DNA from: Chitinophagales bacterium
GTDB lineage: Bacteria; Bacteroidota; Bacteroidia; Chitinophagales; JADIYW01
Assembly (NCBI GenBank): GCA_020636545.1
Contig: JACJXS010000016.1
Span: forward strand, 1 to 64,000
Reading direction: 5' to 3'
Length of the DNA stretch: 64,000 nucleotides
The position numbers and the translations under genes were made by a program. The notes under the pieces are model-generated. The model did no database searches. It saw only the letters and a list, made by a program, of their open reading frames with translations, and was not told the origin of the DNA. How positions within the stretch are numbered: the first letter of the stretch is position 1; every line of letters begins with the position of its first letter. Positions 37,001 through 46,122 of this stretch are shown in pieces.

Positions 37001-38967
37001 CTTCTCCTGCAACAACCATTTGTGCAGGAACAAATGTAACATTCACAGCAACGCCAACCAACGGAGGAACAACTCCAAGCTACCAATGGAAGTTGAATGG
37101 TTCGAAATGTAGGAACAAATAGTGCAACCTATTCAAATAACACTTTAGCAAATAGCGATAAAGTAACTGTGGTGATGACAAGTAATAATGCCACACCATG
37201 TCTGACAGGTTCTCCGGCTACATCGAACGAAATCACGATGACGGTAAATCCAAACTTACCTGCAAGTGTCAGCATCGCAGCTTCTCCTGCAACAACCATT
37301 TGTGCAGGAACAAATGTAACATTCACAGCAACGCCAACCAACGGAGGAACAACTCCAAGCTACCAATGGAAGTTGAATGGTTCGAATGTAGGAACAAATA
37401 GTGCAACCTATTCAAATAACACTTTAGCAAATAGCGATAAAGTAACTGTGGTGATGACAAGTAATGCCACACCATGTCTGACAGGTTCTCGGCTACATCG
37501 AACGAAATCACGATGACGGTAAATCCACCTTCAGTAGGAGGAACTGCTAGTGCTTCTACAAGTAATATGCCCATGTAATCCACCAACAAACATTACTCTA
37601 GTTGGTTATACTGGAAATATCCAATGGCAAAGTTCTCCAGATAATAGTACTTGGACAGATATGCTTGGTGCAACAACAACAAGTAACCAGCACAAATGGG
37701 AGGTACTTTATCGGCTACCACTTATTATAGAGCAGTAGTAACAAGTGGAGCGTGTACGGCAGCTAATTCAAATGTAGTGGTTGTTTATACCAACGATGAT
37801 GATGCGAGTGGAACAATAGCAAGTAGTTCAAGCTCTAGAATGTGTATAGTTAACGATAATAATTGGCATTATTTCAGAAATACAAGTGGCGAAGTAATTG
37901 CAGCTATCAATAGTCAAGGAGAAGACTTAGGAAATGTAACTATGGAAGTTACGATTCAAACAACTCCTCATCATGGTACTTATTTATCTGAAGCACATGG
38001 AGATGGAGGATTGGGACATAATGGAGATTGTCAAGTATTACCAGAATTATCTGTAAGACGTTGGTATGAAATTACACCAGAAGCAGAAAATGCCAAAAAC
38101 AATACAAGCTCTCCAACATTAATAAGATTATTTACTTACAGATAATGATTATACTAGAATTATAAAAGTGAAATTGCAGATTGGGGATGTCTTACTCATC
38201 CAACACCAAATTCCTATGGAATCTGCTATGGAACAACAAATAGCATTATAGATTTAGTAGTTTCAAAAGATGAGGTATAAAAGATGTATTATTTCAGCAA
38301 CAAGTTATAATATTGACCAAACTAAGCAGGCGTTGCCCAATATCAGTTGTCTAGAGATAGTTTATCTACTTATCGTTTCCATACCAATGGTGGTATTGGT
38401 GGTCCATTACCAATAGAGTTATTGAGTTTCACTGGCTATAATGATGGAGCAGTAAATCAATTAAATTGGACAACAGGCTCAGAGGTCAATACGAACCAAT
38501 TTGAAATCCAAAGAAGTCTTGATGGTATAACTTGGGAAACAATAGGTAGTGTTACCGCAAGAGGAGCTCAAATGGTAACAACAGATTATAATTTTGAAGA
38601 TGCAAATCCAACTCAAGGAGATAATTACTATCGTTTAAAAATAATTGACAATGATGCTAGCTTTGAATACAGTTCTATTATTAGAATTAAGGTAAATGGA
38701 ACAGCTGCAATTAATGCAATTACACAAGTATTCCCGAATCCAACAACAGGTAAATTGAATGTTTGGGTAGCAGCCACAGAAGATCAAAATGTGGTATTTA
38801 ATGTATCAGATGCTATAGGCAAAAAAGTAGCAGAGTTGTCAAGAAGTTTAGTAGGAGGAGTGAATAAATTAGAATTTAATTTTGATAATTTAGCTTCAGG
38901 AACTTATATAATTAGTTATGTAGATGTGAATGGAAATAAACACTATCATAAGTTTGTGAAAGACTAG
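34091..38967 (+). pseudogene. Type IX-secreted, Ig-repeat surface protein, reading frame broken many times
   Basis: About 4.9 kb in which protein-like frames change every 50-400 bp. In order: a hydrophobic signal-like piece (LLALMLIACIQLF, about 34230); a part ending NRPQLVVEF (35810), like the end of DNRLRE domains; a PKD/Ig-like part (ISGTTTVCHNASNPNITFTN); five near-identical 92-residue Ig-like repeats (36119-37527); a last intact 206-residue frame (38347-38967) ending in a T9SS type A sorting domain with VFPNPTTGKLNV. Inferred original: an adhesin of about 1600 residues exported by the T9SS. Whether decayed in nature or broken by assembly errors is discussed in the findings. A strong terminator follows. 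Confidence 0.8.
36119..37527 (+). repeat. Five tandem 276-bp repeats encoding Ig-like domains
   Basis: The word CCATTTGTGC occurs at 36181, 36460, 36737, 37016 and 37296. Spacings of 279, 277, 279 and 280 equal the 276-bp (92-residue) unit plus 1-4 inserted bases, each of which can be located (for example AAAG for AAG, GGGAAG for GGAAG). The unit reads PATTICAGTNVTFTATPTNG, then GTTPSYQWKLNGSN and further. Copies are nearly free of base changes. Confidence 0.9.
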
Positions 38968-38978
38968 TTAAAAAAAAA

Positions 38979-39003
38979 CCTCCCTTCGGGGAGGATTTTT
39001 TTT
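38979..39003 (+). terminator. Strong intrinsic terminator of the T9SS protein gene
   Basis: CCTCCC-TTCG-GGGAGG stem with a UUCG tetraloop, preceded by a run of A and followed by eight T. Confidence 0.9.
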
Positions 39004-39009
39004 GAGAGT

Positions 39010-40020
39010 CAAGACGAAAACGAATGGAGAATTAAAAATTGAGAATTAAAAATTAAAAATTAAAAATTAAAAACTAACAACTAAAATAAATCCTGCTAAT
39101 CTTTAAATCCTAAAATCCTGATTCAGACAATTTTTTAAGTAGAAAGTATTGAGTATTAAGTATTGAGAAATTCATTAATTTATTATTTCATTACTACATT
39201 AATTTACTAACCACTGTAAAAAAAACTTAGTGAACTCCGTGTAAAAATCTTAGTGTCCTTTGTGGTTAAAAATGTAATAAGTAGAAAGTATTAAGTAGTA
39301 AGATGAGTAGAAAGTATTGAGTATTAAGTATTGAGAAATTCATTATTACATTATTTTATTACTTCATTATTACATTAACCACTTATCACTAAAAACTAAC
39401 AACTAACAACTAAATTAATCCTGCTAATCTTTAAATCCTCCAATCCTGATTCAGACAATTTTTTAAGTAGAAAGTATTGAGTATTAAGTATTGAGAAATT
39501 CATTACTTCATCATTTCATTACTACATTACTTCATTAACCTTTGTGAACTCTGTGTAAAAAACTTAGTGTCCTTTGTGGTTAAAAATGTAATAAGTAGAA
39601 AGTATTAAGTAGTAAGATGAGTAGAAAGTATTGAGTATTAAGTATTGAGAAATTCATTATTACATTATTTTATTACTTCATTATTACATTAACCACTTAT
39701 CACTAAAAACTAACAACTAACAACTAAATTAATCCTGCTAATCTTTAAATCCTCCAATCCTGATTCAGACAATTTTTTAAGTAGAAAGTATTGAGTATTA
39801 AGTATTGAGAAATTCATTAATTTATTATTTCATTACTACATTAATTTACTAACCACTGTAAAAAAAACTTAGTGAACTCCGTGTAAAAATCTTAGTGTCC
39901 TTAGTGGTTAAAAATGTATTAAGTAGTAAGATGAGTAGAAAGTATTGAGTATTAAGTAGTGAGAAATTAATTTATTATTTAATTTTTTAATTACTACATT
40001 AGATTTATATATTATCAGGT
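39010..40020. repeat. Repeat array C, three diverged units
   Basis: Core words at about 39217, 39541 and 39856. Two of them have an altered start (CCACTGTAAAAAAAACTTAG), and they carry TTTGTGG instead of TTAGTGG in most cases. The AATCCTGCTAATC...GATTCAGACAATTTTTTAAG word replaces the form seen in arrays A and B. The first part also has short tandem AAAATT/AAAAATTA repeats. No gene. Confidence 0.88.
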
Positions 40021-40035
40021 CTTGAATTTTTTACT

Positions 40036-40043
40036 TAAATTTG
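40036..40043 (+). promoter_or_regulatory. Promoter -7 box for the YoeB-type pair
   Basis: TAAATTTG fits TAnnTTTG and ends 9 bp before the antitoxin ATG at 40053, predicting a leaderless or nearly leaderless mRNA. Confidence 0.5.
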
Positions 40044-40052
40044 TAATTACGT

Positions 40053-40265
40053 ATGGAAATAGAAAATATTTTAATTCGACCAGAGAATAAAAAGCAATTT
40101 ATGCTCATTAAATCATTATTAGAAGAAATGAGAATAAAGTATATTACCAAAAAAAACAATATAAACTATTCGATTCTAGAAATGAAAATAAAAGCAGCTC
40201 GAAAAGAAAAAAAAGAGCAAAAATTAACAATAGTTGACCCTAACAATATATGGGAAAGTATTTAA
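40053..40265 (+). CDS. Antitoxin of a YoeB-type pair
   Basis: 70 aa. It begins EIENILIRPENKKQFMLIKSLLEEM and ends TIVDPNNIWESI. This layout, with the DPNNIWESI-like tail, is what I know from small Bacteroidota antitoxins (DUF2683-like) that precede Txe/YoeB toxins. The C-terminal part is expected to wrap the toxin. It overlaps the toxin frame by 16 bp. It should also bind its own promoter, but no operator palindrome is evident. Confidence 0.8.
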   Translation: MEIENILIRPENKKQFMLIKSLLEEMRIKYITKKNNINYSILEMKIKAARKEKKEQKLTIVDPNNIWESI

Positions 40266-40531
40266 TAATGCTTTCTAAACAAGCTAAAATTGATTTGAAA
40301 ACCATTAAACAAAGTGGAAGAGTTTCAGATATAAGAAAAATTGAAACTTTTTTACACGAAATGGAAAATGACCCTAGAAAAGGTACTGGTTCACCTGAAC
40401 AATTAAGATATTTTGATGGAGAAATTTGGAGTAGAAGAATTAATAAAAAGGATAGACTAGTATATGAGATTTTTGATAATGAAGTTTTGATTACAATAAT
40501 CCAAGCCATTGGGCATTACGAAGACAAATGA
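40250..40531 (+). CDS. YoeB/Txe-family mRNA interferase toxin
   Basis: 93 aa. C-terminal half fits the RelE/YoeB fold: PEQLRYFDGEIWSRRINKKD, RLVYEIFDNEVLITIIQAIG, then HYEDK, where the final His-Tyr pair belongs to the active site. It should cleave mRNA on the ribosome. Translation overlaps the antitoxin by 16 bp. MLSKQAKIDL six codons later is an alternative start. The pair lies between repeat arrays C and D. Confidence 0.88.
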   Translation: MGKYLIMLSKQAKIDLKTIKQSGRVSDIRKIETFLHEMENDPRKGTGSPEQLRYFDGEIWSRRINKKDRLVYEIFDNEVLITIIQAIGHYEDK

Positions 40532-40556
40532 GATGTGTGGTTTTGAGAAGTGAGAG

Positions 40557-41390
40557 TTTTTTTTGAGTATTAAGTAGTAAGATGAGTAGAAAGTATTGAG
40601 TATTAAGTATTGAGAAATTCATTAATTTATTATTTCATTACTACATTACTTCATTAACCTTTGTGAACTCCGTGCAAAAAAACTTAGTGTCCTTTGTGGT
40701 TAAAAATGTATTAAGTAGAAAGTATTAAGTAGTAAGATGAGTAGAAAGTATTAAGTATTTATTGAGAAATTCATTATTTCATTATTTTATTACTTCATTA
40801 TTACATTAACCACTTATCACTAAAAACTAACAACTAACAACTAAAATAATCCTGCTAATCTTTAAATCCTCCAATCCTGATTCAGACAATTTTTTAAGTA
40901 GAAAGTATTGAGTATTAAGTATTGAGAAATTCATTAATTTATTATTTCATTACTACATTACTTCATTAACCTTTGTGAACTCCGTGCAAAAAAACTTAGT
41001 GTCCTTAGTGGTTAAAAATGTATTAAGTAGTAAGATGAGTAGAAAGTATTGAGTATTAAGTATTGAGAAATTCATTAATTTATTATTTCATTACTACATT
41101 ACTTCATTAACCTTTGTGAACTCCGTGCAAAAAAACTTAGTGTCCTTTGTGGTTAAAAATGTATTAAGTAGAAAGTATTAAGTAGTGAGATGAGTAGAAA
41201 GTATTGAGTATTAAGTATTGAGTATTAAGTATTGAGAAATTCATTATTTCATTATTTTATTACTTCATTATTACATTAACCACTTATCACTAAAAACTAA
41301 CAACTAACAACTAAAATAAATCCTGTCCATCATTTAATCACAAAAATCAAAGTTCAGACAATTAATGTGCGTAGAAAGTATTAATAATCA
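40557..41390. repeat. Repeat array D, three diverged units
   Basis: Begins 25 bp after the toxin stop with TTTTTTTTGAGTATTAAG, the same left-end word as at 32046. Core words TTTGTGAACTC at 40660, 40972 and 41113. Two full right-end words: GATTCAGACAATT at about 40880 and AGTTCAGACAATT at about 41351. Ends 15 bp before the ogt start. No gene. Confidence 0.88.
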
Positions 41391-41405
41391 TTCAAAAAAA
41401 TTACT

Positions 41406-41936
41406 TTGACTAAATTTCAAATCCATACAATTACATACCAAACTTCAATTGGCACATTAGTTTTAGGAGAATTTAATGGTCAATTGTGTTGTTGTGATTG
41501 GAAAAATCGAAAGCTATTTGAACAAATACAAAAAAGAATTCAATCTTATACTAAAGCCGATTTTATTGAAAAAAGTACTGATTTTTTAAGTAATGTTACC
41601 CAACAACTCGATGCATATTTTAACAGAGAACTTACAACTTTTGATATTTCATTATTTTTTGCAGGCACTGAATTTCAAAAGCAAGTTTGGAATGAATTAA
41701 TCAAAATTCCTTACGGACAAACAACAACCTATTTAAGTTTATCAAAAAAACTCAATAATGAAAGTGCTATTCGTGCCGTTGCGAGTGCAAATGGTGCAAA
41801 TGCAATATCCATCATAGTTCCTTGTCATCGAGTGATTGGGAGTGATGGCAATTTGGTAGGCTATGCTGGTGGACTATATGCTAAGAAAAAATTATTGGAA
41901 ATAGAGCAGTTTTTTGCTCAACCTGAACTATTTTAG
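41406..41936 (+). CDS. ogt: Methylated-DNA-protein-cysteine methyltransferase
   Basis: 176 aa. The acceptor cysteine is C140 in IIVPCHRVIG. The preceding helix-turn-helix region (GTEFQKQVWNELIKIPYGQT) and AIRAVASANGAN are typical. It repairs O6-alkylguanine by suicide transfer of the alkyl group. TTG start; the upstream sequence is repeat DNA, so the start is uncertain by a few codons. hpt follows after 18 bp, so they are probably cotranscribed. Confidence 0.92.
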   Translation: MTKFQIHTITYQTSIGTLVLGEFNGQLCCCDWKNRKLFEQIQKRIQSYTKADFIEKSTDFLSNVTQQLDAYFNRELTTFDISLFFAGTEFQKQVWNELIKIPYGQTTTYLSLSKKLNNESAIRAVASANGANAISIIVPCHRVIGSDGNLVGYAGGLYAKKKLLEIEQFFAQPELF

Positions 41937-41954
41937 CAGTCAAATAATCGCTTT

Positions 41955-42485
41955 ATGATTCAAATTTTAGATAAGCAATTCAAATTATATATTGATGCTA
42001 CAACTATCCAAAATAGAGTGATGGCAATTGCTGATGAACTCAATAAAGATTTTGTTGATAGTCGTCCAATTATTTTAGTCGTGTTACGTGGTGCATTTAT
42101 GTTTGCTGCTGATATACTAAAACATCTAACAATACCTTGCGAAATAGATTTTGTGCAATTATCATCTTATGATGGATTAAGTTCATCGGGAAAAATACTA
42201 TTAAAAAGTGAACCCAAAACCAACTTAGAAAACAGAAAGGTAATCATTATTGAGGACATTGTTGATTCTGGTTTGACAATGGATTTTTTTATTGATTATT
42301 TGAAAAGCAAAAATATTGCACATTACACTTTAGTTTCCTTATTGGCAAAACCTGACAATATAGAGAAGCCTGTTCACATTGACTATTTAGGTTTCAACAT
42401 TCCCAATCTATTTGTAGTTGGCTATGGTTTGGATTATAATGAGTTGGGTAGAAATTTGGATGCTATCTATCAAATTGTAGAATAG
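41955..42485 (+). CDS. hpt: Hypoxanthine phosphoribosyltransferase
   Basis: 176 aa. The PRPP-binding loop EDIVDSGLT is at 100-108, with VVLRGAFMFAADI (43-55) and QLSSYDGLSSSG as the flexible loop. It converts hypoxanthine (and often guanine) with PRPP to the nucleotide in purine salvage. Located 18 bp behind ogt. Confidence 0.94.
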   Translation: MIQILDKQFKLYIDATTIQNRVMAIADELNKDFVDSRPIILVVLRGAFMFAADILKHLTIPCEIDFVQLSSYDGLSSSGKILLKSEPKTNLENRKVIIIEDIVDSGLTMDFFIDYLKSKNIAHYTLVSLLAKPDNIEKPVHIDYLGFNIPNLFVVGYGLDYNELGRNLDAIYQIVE

Positions 42486-42601
42486 TCTTCTAATTAAATA
42501 GAAAAGAGCTTCACTGCTTTCATTTACTCTATCCAACCATCTTGATTATTATATTATTATAATTTCTATACTATTCAACTTATATTTACACAAATTTTTA
42601 A

Positions 42602-45163
42602 ATGAGAACATTATTCTTAATAATAACGCTTGTATTTTGCTTTTATTATTCTTCTGCAAAGCCGCCCAAAAAAAAGATAAAAGATAATCATATCAACTTA
42701 GACGAAATTGTAATTACACCAACCAATGAATTTACAGACTATCAAGCCGCTCGTACAAGGGATTTTGATTTATTACATACTAAAATAGAAATAGAACCTA
42801 TCCTTCAAAATAAGACTGCAAACGGAAAAGCTACACTAATCTTGAAACCCTATTTCTATCCAAAAGATGAATTAATATTGGATGCAAAGTATATGCAAAT
42901 CAATGATATAATTTTATTGAACAATCAAAAAAATCAATATCTATCTTATAATTACGATTCTTTACAACTTAAAATTTATTTAGGTAAACAATTTACATCT
43001 TCTGATACTTTGACAATTCTTATAGATTATATTGCAAAGCCTTATTCTATAAGTGAAAGTGTCTTGGAAATTGATGGAAGAGGTATGTATTTTATCAATG
43101 CCGAGAATAAAAATCCATACAAACCCTTTCACTTGTGGACACAAGGAGAAGTAGAAGCTAATTCATTCTGGTTTCCAACAATAGACGCACCAAACGAACA
43201 ATGTTCTCAAGAGATTTTTGTAACTCTGGATACGGCTTATATTTCATTGTCTAATGGAATTTTGGTAAGTAGCACAAACAAAGGAAATAAGCGTATTGAT
43301 TATTGGAAACAAGATAAACAACATGCACCCTATTTATTTTTTTTAGGAATAGGAGATTACAAAAAATACCACACGACTTGGCGAAATATTGATGTCGATT
43401 ATTATACTTTTAAAGATTATTATAAAGATGTTCAGGAAGTTTTTGGCAATACTCCAGAAATGCTTACTTTTTATTCAAATTTACTAAAAGTAGATTTTCC
43501 TTGGGATAAATATGCTCAAATAATTGCTTTTGATTATACCGCAGGTGCAATGGAAAATTCATCGGCGGTGATATTATATGATAAATTATTAATGACCCAT
43601 CAAGATTTGATTGATGACAATTACGATTTTATCATTGCACACGAATTATTCCATCATTGGTTTGGCGATTTAGTAACAGCAGAATCTTGGGCTAATTTGA
43701 CTTTAAATGAAAGTTTTGCAGATTATGGCGAATATTTATGGGCAAATTATAAGTATGGCAAAGATAATGGTGATGCAGTAAATAAAGATGCCTTTGAAAA
43801 ATACCTAAAACAATCAAAATATAAAAATGAACCTTTAGTAGATTATTATTATAAAGCTCACAAAGATATGTTTGACGGCATTCGCTATGAAAAAGGTGGA
43901 AGAATTTTACATTTATTGCGAAATTATATTGGCGACGATGCATTTTTTAAAGCCTTAAATTTATATTTAGTACAAAACCAATTTAACAGTGCAGAGCCGA
44001 GTGATTTTCGTAAAGTAATAGAAAGCGTAACTGGAAAGGATTGGAATTGGTTTTTCAACCAATGGTATTTCGATAAAGGTCATCCTATTTTGGATATTCA
44101 AAATACTTATCATTCTGAAACAAAAAATATAGAAGTAAAAATCAAGCAAATTCAAGACAAAAACACTGCTCCTATTTTTAAAATTCCAACTACTATTGAT
44201 ATATATTTTAATGATTCCATACTAAGAAAAGAATTGTCTATCATTAACAAAGAATCTACTTTTTATTTTCCTGCAAAGACAAAACCATTATTTATAAATT
44301 TTGATCCTGAAGGTATATTGCCTGCAGAATTAAAAGAAAATCTAACTGAAAGTGAATCCGCACTAAAATTTGACAGAGCCAATAGTTATTACGCACGCTC
44401 TCGTGTTTTAAATAGTTTTGTAAACAATATTAAAGGCAATAAAACAGCTCAAGATATTTTTATAAAAGCCATTCAACATACAGATTGGAATACACAAAAA
44501 GAAGCACTTTCTCTCATTTATTCACCCAGTGATTTTACAGATAAAAACTTATTAAATACCGTGCTTAAAGAATTGATTTATCAATCATCAAAAGCTGATA
44601 TTAGAAAAATGGCTTTAAATTTATTGAATAAAAATAATTCAGAATTAAGTTTTGCAGTAGCACAATATGTAATCAAAAAAGACTCCTCGCTTCAATGCAT
44701 AGCAGCAGCTTTAGACATTGTAAAAACTAAAAATTTTGCAATTGCCTACCAAGAAGCTCTTCCATATTTAGATACTAAAAATCCAACTTTACTACGAAGT
44801 ATTGGGTCAATTTTAAAAGACACAACGGTTAATCATTTAGATTTTTTCAAGAAAGCAATTTGGCTAAATAACTACAGAAATGCCTATCAAAATTTTGAAA
44901 ATCTATCTGACTTTTTAATGCAAACCCAAGATGAAAATTTATTCCAAGATGCAATAAACTTTTTATCCGATATCAATCATTATGAAGAAAGTAACTTTAA
45001 TATTGATGGTTCTATTAGAATTTGTATTTCTTTAAGAAACAAATTAGAATACCAACAAAACAATAAGAAAACGGATAAATATTTACTTCCAATAATTGCA
45101 AAAAAACTAGAAATTCTCAATAAAGCTATTCCTCAACTGAAAGGAAATAATTTAGGCTTTTAA
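42602..45163 (+). CDS. M1-family aminopeptidase, exported
   Basis: 853 aa. Signal peptide 1-19 (LFLIITLVFCFYYSSA). M1 signature: GAMEN at about 315-319, HELFHHW with zinc ligands H347 and H351, and E370 in LNESFAD (HEXXH-18-E). The C-terminal about 270 residues are helical repeats (HEAT-like), as in the leukotriene-A4-hydrolase or PepN branch. It removes N-terminal residues from peptides, presumably in the periplasm. Its 3' end lies 9 bp from the convergent era. Confidence 0.93.
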   Translation: MRTLFLIITLVFCFYYSSAKPPKKKIKDNHINLDEIVITPTNEFTDYQAARTRDFDLLHTKIEIEPILQNKTANGKATLILKPYFYPKDELILDAKYMQINDIILLNNQKNQYLSYNYDSLQLKIYLGKQFTSSDTLTILIDYIAKPYSISESVLEIDGRGMYFINAENKNPYKPFHLWTQGEVEANSFWFPTIDAPNEQCSQEIFVTLDTAYISLSNGILVSSTNKGNKRIDYWKQDKQHAPYLFFLGIGDYKKYHTTWRNIDVDYYTFKDYYKDVQEVFGNTPEMLTFYSNLLKVDFPWDKYAQIIAFDYTAGAMENSSAVILYDKLLMTHQDLIDDNYDFIIAHELFHHWFGDLVTAESWANLTLNESFADYGEYLWANYKYGKDNGDAVNKDAFEKYLKQSKYKNEPLVDYYYKAHKDMFDGIRYEKGGRILHLLRNYIGDDAFFKALNLYLVQNQFNSAEPSDFRKVIESVTGKDWNWFFNQWYFDKGHPILDIQNTYHSETKNIEVKIKQIQDKNTAPIFKIPTTIDIYFNDSILRKELSIINKESTFYFPAKTKPLFINFDPEGILPAELKENLTESESALKFDRANSYYARSRVLNSFVNNIKGNKTAQDIFIKAIQHTDWNTQKEALSLIYSPSDFTDKNLLNTVLKELIYQSSKADIRKMALNLLNKNNSELSFAVAQYVIKKDSSLQCIAAALDIVKTKNFAIAYQEALPYLDTKNPTLLRSIGSILKDTTVNHLDFFKKAIWLNNYRNAYQNFENLSDFLMQTQDENLFQDAINFLSDINHYEESNFNIDGSIRICISLRNKLEYQQNNKKTDKYLLPIIAKKLEILNKAIPQLKGNNLGF

Positions 45164-45172
45164 GTTTCTACA

Positions 45173-46057
45173 TTAATAATCACGATAACCAAATCGACGT
45201 AACATATTGTCGCTATTTCGCCAGCCATCAGCTACTTTTACAAAGGTTTCTAAATAGATTTTCTTTTGGAAAAATTCTTCTAAATCTTTTCTCGCTTCAA
45301 TGCCTACTTTTTTAATCATTTCACCATTTTTGCCAATCAGAATAGGCTTTTGACTGGCTCGTTCAACATATATTTCGGCAGCAATTTTGATAATTTCACC
45401 ATCTTCCATAAAATAAGTACAAACAACTTCTGTAGAATATGGAATTTCTTGTTTATAATACAATAAAATCTTTTCTCGGATAATTTCAGTAACAAAGAAG
45501 CGTTCAGGTCTATCCGTAATCGCATCTTTATCAAAATATGGTGGAGATTCTGGAAGATGTTTTAAGGCAAAATCCATCAATTTTTCTAAATTCCAATTGA
45601 ATTTTGCAGAAAAAGAAATGATTTCTGCTTTTGGAAAATCTGCCTCCCAAAGTTCTCTTTCGTACTCAACTATTTCGTGGTCAGTGATGTCTAATTTATT
45701 CAATAAAATTATAACGGGAACATTAAGTTGTTTAATCTTTTCGTATTCTTCCGGTTGCTTTTCTGGCTTGTCTCCTATTTCCACCATATATATAAAAACA
45801 TCAGCATCTTCCAAAGATGTTTTTACAAATTGCATCATAGTTTGATGCATCTTATAAGCAGGTTTGATGATACCTGGCAAATCAGAAATGACCATTTGAA
45901 AATCATCGCCATTCAAAATCCCCAAAATCCGATGACGTGTAGTCTGTGCCTTGGAGGTGATAATAGACAACTTTTCGCCAATTAATGCGTTCATTAAGGT
46001 TGATTTACCAACATTAGGTTTGCCCAAAATATTTACATAACCAGCTTTATGCTTCAT
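45173..46057 (-). CDS. era: GTPase Era
   Basis: 294 aa. P-loop GKPNVGKST (12-20), G2/G3 in TSKAQTTRHRI and DLPG, G4 NKLD, then a C-terminal KH domain (PILIGKNGEMIKKVGIEARKDLEEF). Era binds the 3' end of 16S rRNA and assists small-subunit maturation. Single gene; the upstream gap to the epimerase gene is 65 bp and both read leftwards, so they may share a transcript. Confidence 0.96.
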   Translation of the reverse strand: MKHKAGYVNILGKPNVGKSTLMNALIGEKLSIITSKAQTTRHRILGILNGDDFQMVISDLPGIIKPAYKMHQTMMQFVKTSLEDADVFIYMVEIGDKPEKQPEEYEKIKQLNVPVIILLNKLDITDHEIVEYERELWEADFPKAEIISFSAKFNWNLEKLMDFALKHLPESPPYFDKDAITDRPERFFVTEIIREKILLYYKQEIPYSTEVVCTYFMEDGEIIKIAAEIYVERASQKPILIGKNGEMIKKVGIEARKDLEEFFQKKIYLETFVKVADGWRNSDNMLRRFGYRDY

Positions 46058-46122
46058 ATTAGTATAAAATTATAATTTTTATTGATTAATGTCAATATTT
46101 TTTTAGATAAAATAATTAGGTT

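Noticed and set aside
36311..37341. Antisense frames beginning MVGVAVNVTFVPAQ
   Set aside because: They recur once per Ig repeat on the opposite strand and are simply the reverse reading of the 276-bp units.
34091..38967. Several separate small genes in the broken region
   Set aside because: The frames follow one another as parts of a single known architecture (signal, DNRLRE-like, Ig repeats, T9SS tail) and share one terminator.
30050..41390. Integron cassette array with attC sites
   Set aside because: No integrase is present. The repeats lack the paired R/L boxes and conserved GTT triplet arrangement, and the cargo genes face both ways with repeat arrays of several units between them.
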